Assembly: GCF_045679555.1 (NCBI RefSeq)
Contig: NC_092099.1
Location: 13,344,076-13,408,075 of the forward strand
Length of the DNA stretch: 64,000 nt
Source: Salvelinus alpinus
Lineage: Eukaryota; Chordata; Actinopteri; Salmoniformes; Salmonidae
Direction of reading: 5' to 3'
Shown: positions 1-13,035 of the stretch, piece by piece
Numbering within the stretch: position 1 is the stretch's first letter
Layout of the letters: every line of letters begins with the position of its first letter
Program-made: the position numbers and the translations under genes
Notes under the pieces: model-generated
What the model was told of the DNA's origin: nothing
Database searches by the model: none
The model's input: only the letters and a program-made list of their open reading frames with translations

Positions 1-2844
1 AAAGGAGTTGCCTCTCCATTTTTAGAACTGATGAGTTTCTTGACTGTATTTTCCCATTCCATCTCTGTCATAAACTCCCTTATGTCCTCTTAGATGCTGA
101 ACCCCTCAAAGGTAAGAGTCTGATTCCCCGTGCCCGTTTGATCATCCTTTACTCCATTTGGTGACCATCACTTTTTGGGAAAAAAATTATTCTGTTTATC
201 TTTGCATGATATGAGGCAGAATTGTACAATGTCTAATTCCTCAATTTATAATTAGGTTGAAATTAGATGCTGCTTATTTTGCATCGTTCAAATTGTCATG
301 TTATGCATTTTCGAATTCATGAACACTGGGAGAGCACAGCTCTTTGAAACTCTTTGATGACTGCTAATGTTAGGCAAAGATAAATATTATGGATGCGAAG
401 TCCATTACCTGTTCACTGCTTGGAATATAAACCCAGCGTATTACAGGCAGTGACGAATGAATGTGCTCAGTCTAAAGTGACATGACTGAGAAAGCAAGGA
501 TGTAAAGTGCATGTAGGAGCCATCTCTGACAACATGATGCTGCTGTACCAATCAGGCTCTGCTAGCATGACAATCATCCCTCTACCCAATCTACTATGCC
601 TCAGCCAATGGCCGTGACGGGCAGTTCGGCAAGGAGCACTACAGCGTACGAGCTGCAGGCTCCCATTACGCAACAGCTGGAGAGTGTAATTATATTAGTA
701 CATCTCTCTTGTGAAAACTGCTCTTTCATGAACATTGTCTGAGATTCTGATCCCATTATACTTCTCAGCTGCCTGGACATACAGTGCAATTCTGTATGGG
801 AGGGGATTACAATGCGATTTGCTAAAGCACATCAATATGGTGTTAATGTTCACGTAAAGCCCCTCCCAACTAAAACATCAGTTGATGATACATTTGGGGA
901 CACAGATTAAGCCTAATCCTGGACAAAAAATTATTCATAATGGAGAATATCCATTGTTGGAGCCGGACAGCTGATAGTTATAAGCTACGTTCTGAAATTG
1001 TATACTTGAAAGCACTAACAGCCAGTGTTTATACCCACAGCTTATCCAAGAACAGTGGAAGGAAACAAAAGAAGAGGAGAAAGATGCAGAAGGGCTGCTT
1101 CGCCAGGGAGACAAGTCTATGACGTTTCCCCCTTCACTGTGTTTAAAACAAATCAAAATTGTGTGCCACAGTTTACCATTCCTTTACATTTGTCTTGTAA
1201 ATCTTTGTGTGTTCAAAAGCGTTAGTGTTTTTAGTTTATGTGTCAGAAGCTGCTTCTTTGTGAGGCAATCTAAAGAAATGTAAGCTTTTTATTTGTTTTT
1301 GTGTTTTTAAATGTCAAGTAATACCAGCATGATATAGGAGAGGTTAGTTTGACTGTATGTGAAAGCAACGGAATGTTTCTGTTGAGGATGTATCTGTCAG
1401 ATTAAGAAACTATTTTCAACTTATGTTTGTCTTTGAATGTATTTTGTATGTTTTTGTATTTTTTCAATATCATAATATTACAGTTGTTTTGAAATGTATA
1501 AGTTATCCAACCACATAAGCAATCGATTAAAAAGTTTGTACAATACTGCAGTTAAAGACTATGTACTGTGCATCAGTATATACAATTGATGAGTTCATAT
1601 ATCTACAATATAGGCAGTGTCAAAATGTACTGTATCCATGCAGCTTTAATTAATTCACTTTTATGAAATATACAGCATCTGATTAAACTTTTACTGCAGT
1701 AGGCTAAATCAGGGTCACTTAGAGTGTTTATTGGTAGTCTTAAACAAATCTACCTTGAAACAAAAGTATACACCTCACACAGATGGTTATGGCTTTAAAC
1801 ATTTTTTATTACGTTTTAAGTTTGCATCCCGGCGTAAAAAACATTTCACCCATGGGGCCACAAGGTCATTTGACTGCAGGAAAGGGCTACTTTCATTGGC
1901 AAATAAAAATCTACAGTATCTGTGTTAAAGCATTCAATGTATTGCATTATGATTTTAGCTATTTGCAATAGTCTTTAAGCTTAGAATATTTTCCAATTGT
2001 GTTACTACCAGTAAAGAGATTAGCTGAAAATAGCATTTTTATATTATTTATGGTTGGCAATTTATTCTTGTACAAAGAGCAAACATTGCACTGAGCATTT
2101 GATTAGTAAAACGCCTGACTTACGTTGTAGAATACTGTTATGCATATCAATAGATAGTATTGAAACAATGTTCAAGAAGAAAATATAATCCTGGCTTTAT
2201 TTTAAATCATCATATTTGTTGCCAAAGTTGAAATAGTTGCAGTTATTGCAGTATATCAATATTTTCAAGCTGCAAAGTTAATGCTTGTGTGTCATTTTAT
2301 TTGAGTTGTTTGTCATGAGGGCATTGTGTGTGCCCAGGAATGATTGTCCACTCAATAACTAAAGATGAAGCTTAACTGATACTTGAAGGTGTCTGCTAAA
2401 GGGCAACATACATGGCTATAGAAACAATTGCAATAGCACTTTTTCTAGAAGGGGAACATTTATAGGAGCTATATTTATTGTTATAAAGATTATTAAACTA
2501 TATTTCCTTTGTACAATACCAACAATGAATTTGTTCACGTCTAATTTTCTAAGCCTATTTATCTATAATACCTTTGGCTTCATTTTAAATGATCAGTATC
2601 TGCAAAATATTTTGAAATCTCTTGTTGAACATTTCTACTCTATTACTACTACTACTCGTGTTGCTAATTGTACTTAGCTCTGAATAAATGTGTTTGAAAA
2701 GTCACTCAATCAGTTTGGTTTGTGGCAGAAATCCGTGAAGCAGTGTAAGGAAACATGGCACTGCAAAACACTTTTTTTTAAATGTTCTGCTATTGTTACT
2801 GGTCTTTAGAGCTGAAGTATTACTGTTTTTCAATGTATCTTGTA
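1..2844. other. AT-rich intergenic DNA, no confident gene
   Basis: I see no convincing gene here. The short open frames do not resemble known proteins. Two weak hints exist: an acceptor-like tract followed by about 20 bases and a GTAAG donor near 90-115, and a short frame ending in Arg-Glu-Thr-Ser-Leu-stop near 1044-1122. That tail resembles the PDZ-binding ends of bicarbonate transporters, and SLC4A10 lies in this neighbourhood in tetrapods. The evidence is too thin for a gene call. Confidence 0.5.
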
Positions 2845-4851
2845 TACAGTTGAAGTCTGAAATATACAGACACCTTAGCCAAATACATTTAAAATCAGTT
2901 TTTCACAATTCCTGACATTTAATCATAGTAAAAATTTCCTGTCTTAGGTCAGTTAGGATCACCACTTTAAGAATGTGAAATGTCAGAATAATAGTAGAGA
3001 GAATGATTTGTTTCAGCTTTTATTTCTTTCATCATATTCCCAGTGGGTCAGAAGTTTACATACACTCAATTAGTATTTGTAGCATTGCATTTAAATTGTT
3101 TAACTTGGGTCAAACATTTCGGGTAGCCTTCCACAAGCTTCCCGCAATAAATTGGGTGCATTTTGGCCTATTCCTCCTGACAGAGCTGGTGTAACTGAGT
3201 CAGGTTTGTAGGCCTCATTGCTCGCACACGCTTTTTCAGTTCTGCCCACACATTTTCTATGGGATTGAGGTCAGAGCTTTGTGATGGCCACTCCAATACC
3301 TTGACTTTGTTGTCCTTAAGCCATTTTGCCACAACTTTGGAAGTATGCTTGGGGTCATTGTCCATTTGGAAGATCCATTTGCGACCAAGCTTTAACTTCC
3401 TGACTGATGTCTTGAGATGTTGCTTCAATATATCCACATAATTTTACTTCCTCATGATGCCATCTATTTTGTGAAGTGCACCAGTCCCTCCTGTAGCAAA
3501 GCACCCCCACAACATGATGCTGCCACCCCCGTGCTGCACGGTTGGGATGGTGTTCTTCGGCTTGCAAGTCTCCCCCTTTTTCCTCCAAACATAATAATGG
3601 TCATTATGGCCAAACAGTTCTATTTTTGTTTCATCAGACCAGAGGACATTTCTCTAAAAAGTACAATCTTTGTCCCCATGTGCAGTTGCAAACCGTAGTC
3701 TGTATTTTTTATGATGGGTTTGGAGCAGTGGCTTCTTCCTTGCTGAGCGGCCTTTCAGGTTATGTCGATATAGGACTCTTTTTACTGTGGATATAGATAC
3801 TTTTGTACCTGTTTCCTCCGGCATCTTCACAAGGTCCTTTGTTGTTGTTCTGGGATTGATTTGCACATTTCGTTCATCTCTAGGACACAGAATGCGTCTC
3901 CTTCCTGAGCGGTATGACGGTTAAGTGGTCCCATGGTGTTTATACTTGCATACTATTGTTTGTACAGATGAACGTGTTATCTTCAGGCATTTGGAAATTG
4001 CTCCCAAGGATGAACCAGACTTGTGGAGGTCTACAATTTTTTCTCTGAGGATTTGGCTGATTTCTTTTGATTTTCCCATGATGTCAAGCAAAGAGGCACT
4101 GAGTTTGAAGGTAGGCCTTGAAATACATCCACAGGTACACCTCCAATTGACTCAAATGATGTCAATTAGCCTATCAGAAGCTTCTAAAGCCATGACATCA
4201 TTTTCTGGAATTTTCCAAGTGTCACGTTCTGACCATAGTTCTTTTGTATTTTCTGTGTTTTAGTGTGGTCAGGGCGTGATTTGGGTGGGTTATCTATGTG
4301 TTGTGTTTCTATGTTGGGTTTGTTGTTTGGCCTGATATGGTTCTCAATCAGAGGCAGGTGTTTGTCATTGTCTCTGATTAGGAACCATATTTAGGTAGCC
4401 TGTTTTGTGTTGGGTTTTGTGTGTGGTTGTCTTCTGTCTTTGTGTCTATGCACCAGATAGGACTGTTTCGGTTTTTCACATTTATTGTTTTGTAGTTTGT
4501 AGTGTTCACGTTTTTGTCATAATTGAAACATGATAAACACTAACCACGCTGCGCTTTGGTCCGTTCCCTGCTACACCTCCTCTTCAGACGAAGAGGAGGT
4601 AATCTGCCGTTACACCAAGCTGTTTAAAGGCACAGTCAACTTAGTGTATGTACATTTCTGACCTACTGGAATTGTGATACAGTGAATTATAAGTGGAATA
4701 ATCTGTCAGTTAACAATTGTTGGAAAAATTACTTGCGTCATGCACAAAGTAGAAAAACTATAGTTTGTTAACAAGAAATTTGTGGAGTGGTTGAAAAACG
4801 GGTTTTAATGACTCCAACTTAAGTGTATGTAAACTTCCAACTTCAACTGTA
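2845..4851 (-). mobile_element. Tc1-like DNA transposon, degenerate, with a nested solo LTR
   Basis: The element starts with the salmonid Tc1 terminus (cagttgaagtctgaa) and ends with its inverted copy (cttccaacttcaactg). The transposase runs on the minus strand in broken frames, visible at 3654-3866 (HTH/linker part), 3355-3588 and 3168-3437. The last includes a DNDPKHTSK-type motif and a DLNPIENVW motif typical of the Tc1 DDE catalytic domain. Frames are interrupted, so it cannot make transposase. A 395-bp solo LTR sits inside it at 4220-4614. Confidence 0.93.
4220..4614 (+). mobile_element. Solo LTR (Ty3-type, family A) nested in Tc1
   Basis: The segment begins TGTCACG and ends CCGTTACA, and is flanked on both sides by the 5-bp direct repeat CCAAG (4215-4219 and 4615-4619). 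Removing it restores the continuous Tc1 sequence (ttttccaagctgtttaaagg). It has no coding content. It shares long stretches with the reversed copy at 20514-20913, so both are LTRs of one family left after LTR-LTR recombination. Confidence 0.88.
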
Positions 4852-6123
4852 TGTACATTTACTATGAAAGTATAAAACTCAAACTTAATACATTTATTTG
4901 AACATGTTTCTTTCCCCCATCAGTATTACTGCATGCTGCTTGGAATGTCTGATTTGGAGTAAGTCAACTAGTGATCTGAAATGGCCTTGACACCTAAAAC
5001 AAATGTCCAAAATAGAACCCTAATTCTAAATTTGTGAGAGTTTTTAGATTCACTCTGTATGCTTTGACCTATGAGAAGGCCAAGGAGTATGCAAGTTCCA
5101 GTGAATAAAGGCAGGGAGGGTCAACTTTGAGTTCAAGTTGACCAGTCAACCTTATACACTAGGGCAGCATTTAGACAGGCAGTCCAATTCAGAAGAATTT
5201 TTTCACTACTTGTTTTTTTGACCAATCAGATCAGCTCTGAAAAAAATCTGATGTGATTGGTCAAAGGTCAGGTCACATTACACTGTAATTACATTACACA
5301 CATTACACTGACCTAGGTCAGGTCACATTACACTGTGGATGAAAGTGTTTGACAGAAATCCCCTCAACTGAACTGAGTCTTCCACTTCACTCACAGCCAC
5401 ATCTTCGTGAGCATAAGGTTGGATAAAGAGGAAGTACAATTGCTGAAGTCATTCATTGCAGGACCTCAATTTGCCTGGAGGTAATACGATGGATTATACA
5501 CTGTGACTTCACTTGAACATTTGTACAAAACAATGACAGCCTCATCCACAGAAGTGAATTACATATAATTTTTTATTCAACAACAAAAGAGACCCAAATT
5601 CTATTACGACAAATGCCCAGTATGACCCTTAGAGATTTGGAATATAAATAGAATTGTGTAGGCAGGCGTTTAAAAAAAAAATCAACAGATGGTTTTCAAT
5701 TCACTAGCTGACAGCTTAGAGAGGTATCACATCCCAAAGCATGACATATATCTGGCTCATGTGACTAGTCTATTTCCATGCCAGTAACACCTAGGAAGTG
5801 CTCCCTGATCACTGATCCCTGCCAGGCTGTTGATTCCCATCAAGTCATTCCATTACTTGATTGAAATCCCTGGGTGTGTTTTCCCCTTGGTGATATGGCT
5901 GTCCTCAAGGCTGATTGATTTGGGTTCCACCTCCGTGAACACAGGTTCTCTACTTGAACATGATCTTGAAATGTTACTCATCGATTGACACAGGTTCTAT
6001 AATTATATATAATACAATTACATTTATTATAAAAGTAAGTATTATATTTGAACTGAATATAGTATTTCCACAAAATGTGTGTTTATGGGTCCATATGATA
6101 AGGTATCTGGTTAGTGTTTAGAT
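4852..6123. other. Intergenic DNA with a small inverted repeat
   Basis: No gene seen. At about 5215-5265 a short hairpin pairs ttgaccaatcagat with its near complement, followed by tandem ggtcaggtcacattacactg motifs up to about 5337. These look like remains of a MITE and a short tandem duplication. Confidence 0.55.
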
Positions 6124-6786
6124 ACACTACATGGTCAAACGTATGTGGACACTCATTCCAAAATCATGGTCATTATATGGAGTTGGTCCCCCCCCCCCTG
6201 CTATAACAGCCTCCACTCTTCTGGGAAGGCTTTCCACTAGATATTGGAACATTGCTGCGGGGACTTGCTTCCATTCAGCCACGAGAGCATTAGGGAGGTC
6301 GGGCACTGATGTTGGGCGATTAGCCCTGGCTCGAAGACGGAGTTCTAATTCATCCCATAGGTGTTCAATGGGGTTCAGGCCAGGACTCTGTGCAGGCCAC
6401 CACTCCAGCCGACACTTGGCATTGAGCATGGTGATCTTAGGCTTGTGTGCGGCTGCTCGGCCATATAAACCCATTTCTCGGTGTTCCCGCTCTGTGAGCT
6501 TGTGTGGCCTACCACTTCACGGCTGAGCCGTTGCTCCTAGACGTTTCCACTTCACAATAACAGCACTTACAGTTGACCGGGGCAGCACTAGCAGGGCAGG
6601 GGGTGCGTGTTTGATGAAACTGACTTACTGGAAACGTGGCATCCTATGGCGGTGCCACGTTGAAAGTCACAGAGCACTGAGATTGTATGGCTGCTTGCTC
6701 AATTTAATACACCTGTCAGCAACGGGTGTGGCTGAAATAGCCAAATCCACTAATTTGAAGGGGCGTCCACATACTTTTGAGTGTAT
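6124..6786 (-). mobile_element. Tc1-like transposon, internally deleted
   Basis: The ends are cactacatggtcaaacgtatg and its inverted partner near 6761-6786 (gtccacatacttttgag). On the minus strand 6127-6474 keeps the C-terminal half of a Tc1 transposase, including a SPGLNPIEHLWDEL motif that carries the final acidic catalytic residue region. The element is about 660 bp, so the N-terminal DNA-binding domain is missing. A poly-C run near 6188 lies inside it. Confidence 0.88.
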
Positions 6787-7109
6787 CTTTGGATATTTGA
6801 ATACATTTTGTATGGCAAGAATAATGGTTTATTAACATTTTTCTCCACAAAATTAGCAAGGTACAGACTACAGATTTTGGGCCAGTTTTACCAAAGTTTT
6901 TAAGCTGTTAATTTTAGAAGGAGAGTGTTTTTTTATCAAACTTTTAATTAGGCTATTGTTTAACCATTCGATCTTGTTCCCCTCCTTTTTTAACACTGAA
7001 AATATTGCCCTTGAAGTACAAAGTGAAGCATTTAGTTAATACAGTATGTCACCATTTTATGTTAACAAACAAAAGCAATTGACAGGCAACACAATTTCTT
7101 GTTATGGGA

Positions 7110-7115
7110 TTTATT
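7110..7115 (-). promoter_or_regulatory. Candidate poly(A) signal of gcg
   Basis: An AATAAA hexamer on the minus strand lies about 430 bases downstream of the gcg stop codon, just beyond the 29-bp minisatellite. No closer hexamer was noticed, so it is a plausible 3' end that would place the minisatellite in the 3' UTR. Confidence 0.45.
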
Positions 7116-7220
7116 AGCATGACCAGAGGAAGGAGGATACAGGTTATAAAACAGGAAATGGAACAGGGGGGTCATTCTGGATGAGTTGCATTCTCTCTTG
7201 ACTGGGGGCTCATAAGACAT

Positions 7221-7540
7221 AAGACACTGGGACTCTGTGACTGAGTAATAAGACACTGGGACTCTGTGACTGAGTAATAAGACACCGGGACTCTGTGGCT
7301 GAGTAATAAGACACTGGGACTCTGTGACTGAGTAATAAGACACTGGGACTCTGTGGCTGAGTAATAAGACACTGGGACTCTGTGACTGAGTAATAAGACA
7401 CTGGGACTCTGTGGCTGAGTAATAAGACACTGGGACTCTGTGACTGAGTAATAAGACACTGGGACTCTGTGACTGAGTAATAAGACACTGGGACTCTGTG
7501 ACTGAGTAATAAGACACTAGGACTCTGTGGCTGAGTAGAG
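7221..7540. repeat. 29-bp minisatellite, about 11 copies, in gcg 3' UTR
   Basis: The unit gacactgggactctgtgact plus gagtaataa repeats with few changes (tgact versus tggct; one caccg variant). Because 29 is not a multiple of 3 and the minus-strand unit has no stop in any frame, all three minus frames stay open. The resulting long Ser/Tyr/Gln-rich frames are artefacts. The array ends within about 10 bases of the gcg stop codon, and the flanking 3' UTR carries a degenerate unit. Confidence 0.93.
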
Positions 7541-7545
7541 GAGCG

Positions 7546-8958
<1,413 letters not shown>

Positions 8959-8980
8959 GGCCCGTTCTTGGTATGGCCAG

Positions 8981-8990
8981 CCTTTATATA
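8981..8990 (-). promoter_or_regulatory. TATA box of gcg
   Basis: TATATAAAGG on the minus strand lies about 30 bases upstream of the inferred transcription start (about 8950-8958) and about 140 bases upstream of a good splice donor (CAG/GTGAG at 8842). Position and sequence fit a core promoter feeding the non-coding first exon of gcg. Confidence 0.7.
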
Positions 8991-9524
8991 GTTGAGCTGG
9001 GTGACTGTCTGCTCAGGTGGCACCCTCCTCACAGACGCACAAGCACATTCGTTACTCTCAATCCATTAGTCAGAACTCGACTCAACACACTAGATACATT
9101 TGCAGTCCATCTTTGTTTAAATGTGGAAATGTCCAGAGGTAAAAGCTGTCACTTAGGTGTCGAAATCAAACATGATTTCATCCTGTCCAACAAATCCAAA
9201 TACTTATATAACAGTCTACCATCTGTTTTCAGGTAGCCTGGTTTGCACTGCAGGTTCAGTGTTTGTGGAACGTAAGAATATGGAGTTAAGCAAACATTGG
9301 AACACCTCCTCCTTCCTCCTCAGCATTTTATCCCTGAGTGGAATTTTGAAAATGATCAGATATTTAGGTGATCAAGGCACGAAACAATGTAATTCAGTAT
9401 TATATTAATTTGTTTATTTGTTCAATACTAATTTGATCATATGCAAAACACACAGTCTGTATCAATAATGTGTACAGACTGAAGAATCATATACCATAAC
9501 CATATAACTTGATATATATGCATA
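8991..9524. other. gcg upstream region, no other gene seen
   Basis: Non-coding DNA upstream of the gcg promoter. It should hold islet and gut regulatory sites, but I could not assign individual motifs with confidence. Confidence 0.4.
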
Positions 9525-10500
9525 TACACTACATGGTCAAAAGTATGTGGACACCCCTTAAAATCAGTGGATCAGCTATTTCAGCTCCACCCGTTGCTGA
9601 CAGGTCTATAAAATCGAGTACACAGCCATGAATTTTCCATAGACAAATGTTGGCAGTAGAATGGCCCGTACTGAAGAGCTCAGTGACTTTTAACGTGTCA
9701 CCATCATAGGATGATACCTTTCCAATAAGTCAGTTCGTCAAATTTCTGCCCTGCTAGAATAATGAAGCGCGTAACGTGTAAAAATCGTCTGTCTTCGGTT
9801 GCAACACTCACTACCGAGTTCCAAACTGCCTCTGGAAGCAACGTCAGCACATGAACTCGTCGTCGGGAGCTTCATGAAATCGGTTTCCATGGCCAAGCTG
9901 CAACACACAAGCCTAAAATCACTATGCGCAATGGAAAATGCGTTCTCTGGAGTGATGATTCACACTTCACCATCTGGCGAATCTGGGTTTGGCAAATACC
10001 AGGAGACCACTACCTGCCCCAATACAAAGTGCCAACTGTAAATTTGGTGGTGGAGGAATAATTGTCTGTTTTTCATGGTTTGGGTTAGGCCCCTTAGTTT
10101 CAGTGAAGGGAAATCTTAACGCTACAGCATACAATGACATTCTAGACGATTCTGTGCTTCCAATTTGTGGCAGTTTGGGGAAGACCCTTTCCTGTTTCAG
10201 CATGACAATAACCCTGTGCACAAAGCGAGGTCCATATAGAAATGAATTGTTGAGATCGGTGTGGAAGAATGTGTCTGACCTGCAAAGATCCCTGACCTCA
10301 ACCCCATGGAACACATTTGGGATGAATTGGAACGCCGACTGCGAGCCAGGCCTAATCACCCAACATCAGTGCCCGACCTCACTAACGCTCTTGTGGCTGA
10401 ATGGAAGCAAGTCCCTGCAGCAATGTTCTAACATCTAGTGGAAAGCCTTCCCAGAAGCGTTCCCATATTAATGCGTCCACATACTTTTGGCAATGTAGCG
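9525..10500 (+). mobile_element. Tc1-like transposon, degenerate, plus orientation
   Basis: Begins tacactacatggtcaaaagt and ends with the inverted terminus atacttttggcaatgtag. It belongs to the same family as 6124-6786 and 31990-32710. Transposase remnants read on the plus strand from about 9660 (HTH part) to 10440 (GLITQH / ALVAEWKQ-type end), but stops and shifts break every frame. Confidence 0.87.
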
Positions 10501-11031
10501 TACCATGTGAACGTACCAGACTTTAACACAATAAATTGTGGAAAGAGTAAAGGGTTGTGAATACTTTCTAAAGACACTGTACCATGTGAACCATGGTACA
10601 TTATTCTCATACCAATGTTGGCTTTCACCATTGGCTTTCAGTACATTGTGGCGAATTCAATGTTCACATTTTTCTTTTGATCAACAAAATAATTTTATAT
10701 CAAATACAAAGTCAATACAAGCAACACAATGTTAATTACAGCATATAAATTGTGAGAAAAAAAGCCTTTAACCACATTGAATCCTCACTTCAGAATATCA
10801 ATAAGAACATAATTAAAGAAAAGCGGTCAAACATTTTATTGTAGCAATACACTATTTACAGTGCATTTGGAAGGTATTCAGACTCCTTGGCTTGTATCAC
10901 ATTTTGTTATGCTACAGCCTTATTCTAAAATGTATTAGATAGTTTTTTCCCTCAACACAACACAACAATTGTAATGACGAAGCAAAAACAGGTTTCTAGA
11001 TTTTTAGCAAATGTATAAAAAATATAAAAAC

Positions 11032-11502
11032 TGTTACGTGCCTCCTAAGAGGAGGGAGGTGCAGCAGTCAGGAGCAGGAGAGCAAGGAAGTCCCAGTAGC
11101 ACAAACGTTTATTAGAAGTCCCAACTCAACAACAACAGGTGGAGGGACACGCCCAAATGAAGTCGCCACACACAGGGAAATAAATGCAACACACGGAGGA
11201 GAAACCTCTTCTCCTAATTACAGTCCAAAACGGTACAACGACCGTGAGAAAAGAAAACCCCGTGGCGCAAACACGCACCCCTAACATACCAACAACAGCA
11301 AATAATCCCGCACAAAGAATAGCAGGCAGCGGAGGTTAATAAACCCACCGAAATGAACTAATAGGACACAGGTGTAAAGAAAAAACAGACAGACACAAAC
11401 GAAAAAGAAAAATGGATCGGTGGCAGATAGTAGGCCGGCGACGACGACCGCCGAGCACTGCCCGAACAGGGAGAGGAGCCACCTTCGGTGGAAGTCGTGA
11501 CA
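11032..11502 (-). mobile_element. Solo LTR (family B) nested in the outer Tc1
   Basis: Begins TGTTACG and ends GTCGTGACA, flanked by the 5-bp direct repeat AAAAC (11027-11031 and 11503-11507). No coding content. The terminal CCTCCTAAGAGGAGGGAGG is an inverted repeat. Orientation is taken from its likeness to the TGTCAC-starting LTRs in this window and is tentative. Confidence 0.82.
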
Positions 11503-11525
11503 AAAACTGAAATATCACATTTACA

Positions 11526-13035
11526 TACAGTTGAAGTTGGAAGTTTACATACACTTAGGTTGGAGTCATTAAAGCTCGTTTTTCAACCACTACACAAATT
11601 TCTTGTTAACAAACTCTAGTTTTGGCAAGTCGGTTAGGACATCTACTTTGTGCATGACACAAGTAATTTCTCCAACAATTGTTTACAGACAGATTATTTC
11701 ACTGATAATTAACTGTATCTCAATTCCAGTGGGTCAGAAGTTTACATACACTAAGTTGACTATGTCTTTAAACAGCTTGGAAAATTCCAGAAAATTATGT
11801 CATGGCTTTAGAAGCTTCTGATAGGCTAATTGACATAATTGGAGTCAATTGGAGCTGTGGATGTATTTCAAGACCTACCTTCAAACTCAGTGCCTCTTTG
11901 CTTGACATCATGGGAAAATCAAAAGAAATCAGCCAAGACCTCAGAAAAAAATTGTAGACCTCCACAAGTCTACTTCATCCTTGGGAACAATTTCCAAACA
12001 TCTTTAAGGCACCACATTCATCTGTACAAACAATAGTATGCAAGTATTAACACCATGGGATCATTCCGCTCAGGAAGGAGACGCGTTCTGTCTCCTAGAA
12101 ATGAATGTACTTTGGTGCGAAAAGTGCAAATCAATCCCAGAACAACAGCAAAGGACTTTGTGAAGATGCTGGAGGGAACAGGTACAAAAGTATCTATATC
12201 CACAGTAAAACAAGTCCTATATCGACATAACCTGAAAGGCCGCTCAGCAAGGAAGAAGCCACTGCTCCAAAACGGTCATAAAAAAGCCAGACTACTGTTT
12301 GCAACTGCATACGGGGACAAAGATTGTACTTTTTGGAGAAATGTCCTCTGGTTTGATGAAACAAAAATAGAACTGTTTGGCAACATCATGTTGTGGGGTT
12401 GCTTTGCTGCAGGATGGCCTGGTGCACTTCACAAAATAGATGGCATCATGAGGGAGGAAAATGATGTGGATATATTGAAGCAACATCTCAAGACAAATGA
12501 GTCTTCCAAATGGACAATGACCCCAAGCATACTTCCAAAGTTGTGGCAAAATGGCTTAAGGACAACAAAGTCAAGGTATTGGAGTGGCCATCACAAAGCC
12601 CTGACCTCAATCCTATAGAAAATTTGTGAGCAGAACTGAAAAAGCGTGTGCGATAAAGAAGGCCTACAAACCTGACTCAGTTACACCAGCTCTGTCAGGA
12701 GGAATGGGACGAAATTCATCCAACTTATTGTGGGAAGCTTGTGGAAGGCTACCCGAAACGTTTGACCCAAGTTAAACAATTTAAAGGCAATGCTACCAAA
12801 TACTAATTGAGTGTATGTAAACTTCTGACCCACTGGGAATGTGATGAAAGAAATAAAAGCTGAAATAAATCATTCTCTCTACTATTATTCTGACATTTCA
12901 CATTCTTAAAATAAAGTGGTGATCCTAACTGACCTAAGACAGGGGATTTTAACTAGGATTAAATGTCAGGAATTGTGACAAACTGAGTTTAAATGTCTTT
13001 GGCTAAGGTGTATGTAAACTTCCGACTTCAACTGA
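11526..13035 (+). mobile_element. Nested Tc1-like transposon with nearly full transposase
   Basis: Bounded by cagttgaagttggaagttta and its inverted copy cttccgacttcaactg, about 1.5 kb, the usual Tc1 length. The transposase frame 12055-12618 (187 residues) keeps the second HTH, a GRPR-like region (LKGRSARKKP) and the first catalytic Asp motif (WFDETKIELFG). The frame is then lost by small indels and a stop before the DLNPIEN region at about 12600. Not able to encode active transposase. Confidence 0.92.
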
